From Thauera sp. 2A1 (GTDB lineage Bacteria; Pseudomonadota; Gammaproteobacteria; Burkholderiales; Rhodocyclaceae), in contig NZ_SSXV01000001.1 of NCBI RefSeq assembly GCF_009469595.2, forward strand, positions 345,804 to 409,803: DNA of 64,000 nt. The letters are read 5' to 3'. Every line of letters starts with the position of its first letter. Positions within the stretch are counted from its first letter, which is position 1. A program made the position numbers and the translations under genes. The notes beneath the pieces are model-generated. The model was given only the letters and a program-made list of their open reading frames with translations. It did not search any database and had not been told where the DNA came from. Positions 60,971-64,000 of the stretch are shown piece by piece.

Positions 60971-63466
60971 ATGAATCCAGCCGAACTGCCGCCTGCCGAA
61001 GCTGCCGCTCCCTTCTCCGAGGACACAGCGGCGGAAACCGACTGCTATCACTGCGGGCTTCCCATCCCGCCTGACAGCCGTCACTACGTCCGCATCGACG
61101 GCCGTGATCGCCGCATGTGCTGCGTCGGCTGCGAAGCGGTCGCGCAGTCCATCGTCGACAGCGGTCTCGTCGACTATTACCGCCATCGCGACGCCATGCC
61201 CGAGACGCGGCGCGAGGCCTTGCCTGCGGAACTGCAGGAGCTCGGCCTGTTCGACCACCCGGATTTCCAGAAAAGTTTCGTGCGCCCGGTGGGAGAACAT
61301 GAACGTGAGGCATCGCTGATCCTCGAGGGGATCACATGCGCGGCCTGCGTGTGGCTCAACGAACAACATGTTGCGCGCCAGCCCGGCGTGTCCGCGATCC
61401 AGATCAACTACGCCACGCGCCGCGCGCGGGTGCGCTGGGACGAGCGCCGCGTCAAGCTGTCCGACATCCTGGCGGCGGTGCAGGCGATCGGCTACCGGGC
61501 CTACCCCTACGACGCCGAACGCTCGGAGCAGATCGCGCACAAGGAACGGCGTTCGATGCTGTGGCGGGTGTTCGTCGCCGGCTTCGGCATGATGCAGGTC
61601 ATGATGTACGCCTTCCCCGTGTACGTCGCGCGTGAAGGCGAGATGACCTGGGACATCGAGCTGCTGCTGCGCTGGGCGAGCCTGCTGCTGACGCTGCCGG
61701 TGGTGCTGTATTCGGCGGCGCCGTTCTTTCAGCGCGCCTGGCGCGACGTGAAGCTGCGCCGGCTCGGCATGGACGTGCCGGTCGCGCTCGGGGTCGGCAG
61801 TGCCTTCCTCGCCAGCTTGTGGGCCACGCTCACCGGCGGGCCGGAGGTGTATTTCGACTCGGTCACGATGTTCGTCTTCTTCCTGCTGGGCGGGCGCTAC
61901 CTCGAGATGCTTGCGCGCCAGAAGGCGGTGCGTGGCGTGGAGGAGCTGGGCAAGGTGCTGCCGGCCTTTGCCGAGCGCCTGGCAGCGTGGCCGGCGCCCG
62001 AGGCCGAGCGGGTGCCGGTGTCGCAACTGCTGCCGGGCGACGTGCTGCGGGTGCGGCCGGGCGAGACGGTCGCGGCCGACGGTGTGGTGATCTCCGGCAG
62101 CGGCGAGGTCAACGAGGCGCTGCTCACCGGCGAGAGCCGACCCGTGCCCAAGGGCGTCGGCGTGGCATTGACCGGCGGCAGCATCAACGTGTCGAGCCCG
62201 CTCGTATACCGTGTCGAGCAGGTGGGCGACGCGACGCGGCTCGCCGCGATCCGCCGCCTGATGGAACGCGCTGCGACCGACAAGCCACGGGTCGCCACGC
62301 TGGCCGACCGCGTCGCGGTGGTCTTCATCATCGCCTTGCTGGCGCTGGCGGGCGTGACTGGCGTGGCGTGGTATTTCATCGATCCCCAGCGTGCACTGTG
62401 GGTGTTCGTCTCGGTTCTCGTCGTCGCCTGCCCTTGCGCGCTGTCGCTGGCGACGCCCACGGCATTGACGGTGGCGACGGACGTGCTGGCCCGCATGGGC
62501 GTGCTGGTGACGCGAGGCCACGCCATCGAGACGCTTGCGCGCATCAACCACATGGTTCTCGACAAGACCGGCACCCTGACCTACGGGCGCATGAAGCTCG
62601 AGGAAGTCAGCCCGCTCGGCGACCTTTCGGCCGACGAGGTGCTCGCTCTCGCGGCCGCCATCGAGCAGGGCTCGGAGCATCCGGTGGCGGCGGGCCTGCG
62701 TGAAGCGGCGGGGGGGCTGCCCTTGCCGATGGTGCTGGGCGTGCGGGCGCAGACGGGGCAGGGGATGGAGGGCGAGGTCGACGGCCGCAGCGTGTGGATC
62801 GGTCGCCCCGCTTTCGTTGCCGCCAATGCGGCGCTCGCCCTGCCGGAGTCGCTGGCGCGTTTCGAGCAGGGCGGCGGGACGGTGGTGGCGCTCGGCGCGC
62901 GTGAGGGCTGGCTGGCATTGTTCCGCCTGGGGGACGTGCCGCGTGCCGAGGCTGGCGCCTTCATCGCCGGACTGAAGGCGGACGGCATCCGCACCACCAT
63001 GCTGTCCGGCGATACGCCTGTGGTGGTGGACGCGGTAGCGGTGGCACTGGGCGTCGGCGAGGCGCACGGCGGGCTCACGCCGCAGGACAAGCAGGGTCGT
63101 ATCGTTGCACTGCAACAGGATCCCGCGGCGGTGGTGGCGATGGTGGGAGACGGCGTCAACGATGCGCCGGTGCTGGCACAGGCGCACGTGTCGATCGCCA
63201 TGGGCGGCGGCACCGACCTTGCGCGCAACCAGGCCGACATCGTGCTTCTCAACGAGAACCTGGGAAGTCTCGGCCGGGGGATCGAGGCGGCGCGGATGAC
63301 GCTACGCATCATTCGCCAGAACCTGTGGTGGTCATTCGCGTACAACATCACGTCCGTGCCGCTCGCCATGGCTGGCCTGGTGACGCCGTGGATGGCGGGT
63401 ATCGGCATGGCCGCCAGTTCATTGCTGGTGGTGCTCAACGCGATGCGCCTGCAGCGCGTCCGCTGA
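60971..63466 (+). CDS. ccoI: copper-exporting P-type ATPase for cbb3 oxidase assembly
   Basis: 831 residues. The N-terminal cysteine-rich ATPase-cat_bd part (CYHCGLPIP, CCVGC) and one HMA domain (GITCAACVW, Cys123/Cys126) precede eight membrane helices with the CPC motif (487-489), the phosphorylation site DKTGT (Asp531) and GDGVNDAP. It supplies copper to the periplasm for cytochrome cbb3 oxidase. ccoS follows 9 bp later. The 172-bp gap upstream (60799-60970) shows no FNR box. Confidence 0.94.
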   Translation: MNPAELPPAEAAAPFSEDTAAETDCYHCGLPIPPDSRHYVRIDGRDRRMCCVGCEAVAQSIVDSGLVDYYRHRDAMPETRREALPAELQELGLFDHPDFQKSFVRPVGEHEREASLILEGITCAACVWLNEQHVARQPGVSAIQINYATRRARVRWDERRVKLSDILAAVQAIGYRAYPYDAERSEQIAHKERRSMLWRVFVAGFGMMQVMMYAFPVYVAREGEMTWDIELLLRWASLLLTLPVVLYSAAPFFQRAWRDVKLRRLGMDVPVALGVGSAFLASLWATLTGGPEVYFDSVTMFVFFLLGGRYLEMLARQKAVRGVEELGKVLPAFAERLAAWPAPEAERVPVSQLLPGDVLRVRPGETVAADGVVISGSGEVNEALLTGESRPVPKGVGVALTGGSINVSSPLVYRVEQVGDATRLAAIRRLMERAATDKPRVATLADRVAVVFIIALLALAGVTGVAWYFIDPQRALWVFVSVLVVACPCALSLATPTALTVATDVLARMGVLVTRGHAIETLARINHMVLDKTGTLTYGRMKLEEVSPLGDLSADEVLALAAAIEQGSEHPVAAGLREAAGGLPLPMVLGVRAQTGQGMEGEVDGRSVWIGRPAFVAANAALALPESLARFEQGGGTVVALGAREGWLALFRLGDVPRAEAGAFIAGLKADGIRTTMLSGDTPVVVDAVAVALGVGEAHGGLTPQDKQGRIVALQQDPAAVVAMVGDGVNDAPVLAQAHVSIAMGGGTDLARNQADIVLLNENLGSLGRGIEAARMTLRIIRQNLWWSFAYNITSVPLAMAGLVTPWMAGIGMAASSLLVVLNAMRLQRVR

Positions 63467-63475
63467 AGGAAGAAC

Positions 63476-63682
63476 ATGGAAAGCCTCTACCTGTTGATCC
63501 CGGTCTCCGTGATCCTCGTCTTCATCATCGGCGTGCTGTTCTGGTGGTCCTTGCGCAGCGGGCAGTACGACGATCTGGAGGGGCCTGCCTATCGCCTCCT
63601 GCTCGATGATCGCGACGAAGTACCCCCACGTGGCGAGAAAGGCGGAAAAGAGGCGCAACAGGGCGGTGATCGTAAGGAGTGA
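63476..63682 (+). CDS. ccoS: cbb3-type cytochrome oxidase assembly protein CcoS
   Basis: 68 residues. One N-terminal membrane helix (YLLIPVSVILVFIIGVLFWWSL) and the motif WSLRSGQYDDLEGPAYRLLLDD are diagnostic of CcoS. It is needed to insert heme and copper into CcoN. The C-terminal tail is charged. It is translated with ccoI. The usual next genes, ccoNOQP, are not in the remaining 300 bp. Confidence 0.95.
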   Translation: MESLYLLIPVSVILVFIIGVLFWWSLRSGQYDDLEGPAYRLLLDDRDEVPPRGEKGGKEAQQGGDRKE

Positions 63683-63734
63683 AGCCAGCCGCAGGGGAGT
63701 GGCGGACGTGCGCGGCGGCGCTGCGCCCGATCCG

Positions 63735-63775
63735 TTGACATAGGTCAATACGCATCACGACGGGATCGGCATAAT
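63735..63775 (+). promoter_or_regulatory. FNR/ANR-type site with class II promoter
   Basis: TTGACATAGGTCAA (63735-63748) is a TTGAC-N4-GTCAA dyad like FNR/ANR sites. A -10 CATAAT follows at 63770-63775. The dyad is centred about 41 bp upstream of the predicted start (near 63782), the exact spacing of class II FNR-activated promoters. It would be active under low oxygen, in keeping with cbb3 genes beside it. Confidence 0.7.
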
Positions 63776-63781
63776 TCGCCT

Positions 63782-63880
63782 GTGGTTCCGGTTCTGGCAA
63801 GGCCAGCGGCAGTGTGCGGGATCGGAAACTTTTGTCTCTCTGTTGGGGTTGGGGGTGCGTAGATACGCACCCTTTTTTTT
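63782..63880 (+). ncRNA. possible FNR-controlled small RNA of about 99 nt
   Basis: From the predicted start to the terminator there is no plausible ORF. The RNA would have a 5' hairpin (CTGGC 63794-63798 with GCCAG 63802-63806, extended by CCG/CGG), an unpaired pyrimidine-rich stretch (ACTTTTGTCTCTCTG, about 63828-63842) and a terminator hairpin with eight T, the architecture of Hfq-dependent sRNAs such as FnrS. The alternative is an untranslated leader of ccoN cut off by the following insertion element. Confidence 0.45.
63853..63880 (+). terminator. intrinsic terminator with eight-T run
   Basis: GGGTGCGTA (63853-63861) pairs with TACGCACCC (63864-63872), then TTTTTTTT (63873-63880). It ends either the possible small RNA or the ccoIS transcript, just before the transposase 3' end. 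Confidence 0.9.
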
Positions 63881-63883
63881 GGT

Positions 63884-64000
63884 TCATCGCACCTTTCCGG
63901 GGAAGGCGGCCTTGATCTTCAGGAAGAAATAGGTTGAGTCGCGGAATCCGTAGGCCATGCGTTTGATGACCTTGATGCGGTTGTTGACGCCCTCGAGGAC
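63884..64000 (-). CDS. 3' end of an ISL3-family-like transposase gene (5' part outside window)
   Basis: The last 38 codons of a minus-strand frame end at TGA 63886-63884. The peptide contains LEGVNNRIKVIKRMAYGF, then RDSTYFFLKIKAAFPG, the characteristic C-terminus of ISL3-type DDE transposases. The catalytic core and the other end of the element lie beyond the window, so whether it is intact is unknown. No terminal inverted repeat could be assigned with confidence on this side. Confidence 0.8.
   Translation of the reverse strand, partial: VLEGVNNRIKVIKRMAYGFRDSTYFFLKIKAAFPGKVR

Noticed and set aside
63525..63887. 120-codon minus-strand frame across the FNR site
   Set aside because: Covers ccoS antisense and the terminator; no family pattern and starts inside the T-run.

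Overview
The window is high-GC DNA with dense, mostly short intergenic gaps. The gene content points to a respiratory betaproteobacterium, most likely Rhodocyclales (Thauera/Azoarcus/Methyloversatilis-like). The evidence is an H4MPT/methylofuran C1 cluster, glyoxylate-shunt genes of betaproteobacterial type, fccAB with soxYZ, cbb3 oxidase assembly genes with an FNR-type site, ErpA, LrgAB and many GcvA/LysR-type regulators. The genus is an inference from gene content only.

Layout. 1-10053: C1 transfer cluster. A partial ATP-grasp gene (likely methylofuran biosynthesis) is divergent from a hisA-like gene, followed by fhcBADC (formyltransferase/hydrolase complex), a fae homologue that lacks the usual catalytic histidine, a pabB-pabC fusion (PABA for the pterin) and a HAD phosphatase. 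10212-12266: an AcoR-type sigma-54 activator. 12344-18587: housekeeping genes (argC, erpA, an M23 peptidase, tyrS, murI, a sulfurtransferase, a SpoIIAA-like protein). 18788-21884: glpK-glpD. 21934-26235: DUF2917/LysR pair, then a two-component system divergent from a Spy/CpxP-like periplasmic protein. 26414-33236: aceA, rraA, clpSA, csp, rpmBG, radC. 33312-35453: coaBC-dut-nudix. 35479-38012: fccAB divergent from soxYZ. 38109-45537: orphan DUF4212, an EF-G-like GTPase and membrane proteins (BT1-type carrier, LrgAB, Gate protein, EamA). 45729-47520: a small accessory patch with a toxin-antitoxin pair and a class II Fic protein, both with AT-rich control regions. 47734-54017: an RlmI-like methyltransferase, an FAD protein, aceB, a TSUP exporter and a LysR regulator. 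54088-54295: tRNA-Thr(CGT), tRNA-fMet(CAT) and a terminator. 54449-58043: a two-gene CHAT protease plus metallo-beta-lactamase-fold hydrolase module. 58107-63682: GcvR-like ACT protein, MFS exporter, 3-hydroxyacyl-CoA dehydrogenase and ccoIS. 63735-64000: an FNR-type promoter followed by about 100 nt and an intrinsic terminator (possible small RNA), then the 3' end of an ISL3-like transposase.

The strongest candidate for an undescribed system is the CHAT protease/MBL pair directly downstream of the tRNA tandem. The protease has a His617/Cys666 dyad and its partner has a metal site interrupted by an acidic glycine-rich insert that could be a cleavage target. Other leads are the His-less Fae, the FNR-driven possible small RNA beside ccoS, and a TCTTATATAA motif shared by the aceA promoter and the intergenic region between the TSUP exporter and LysR genes beside aceB.
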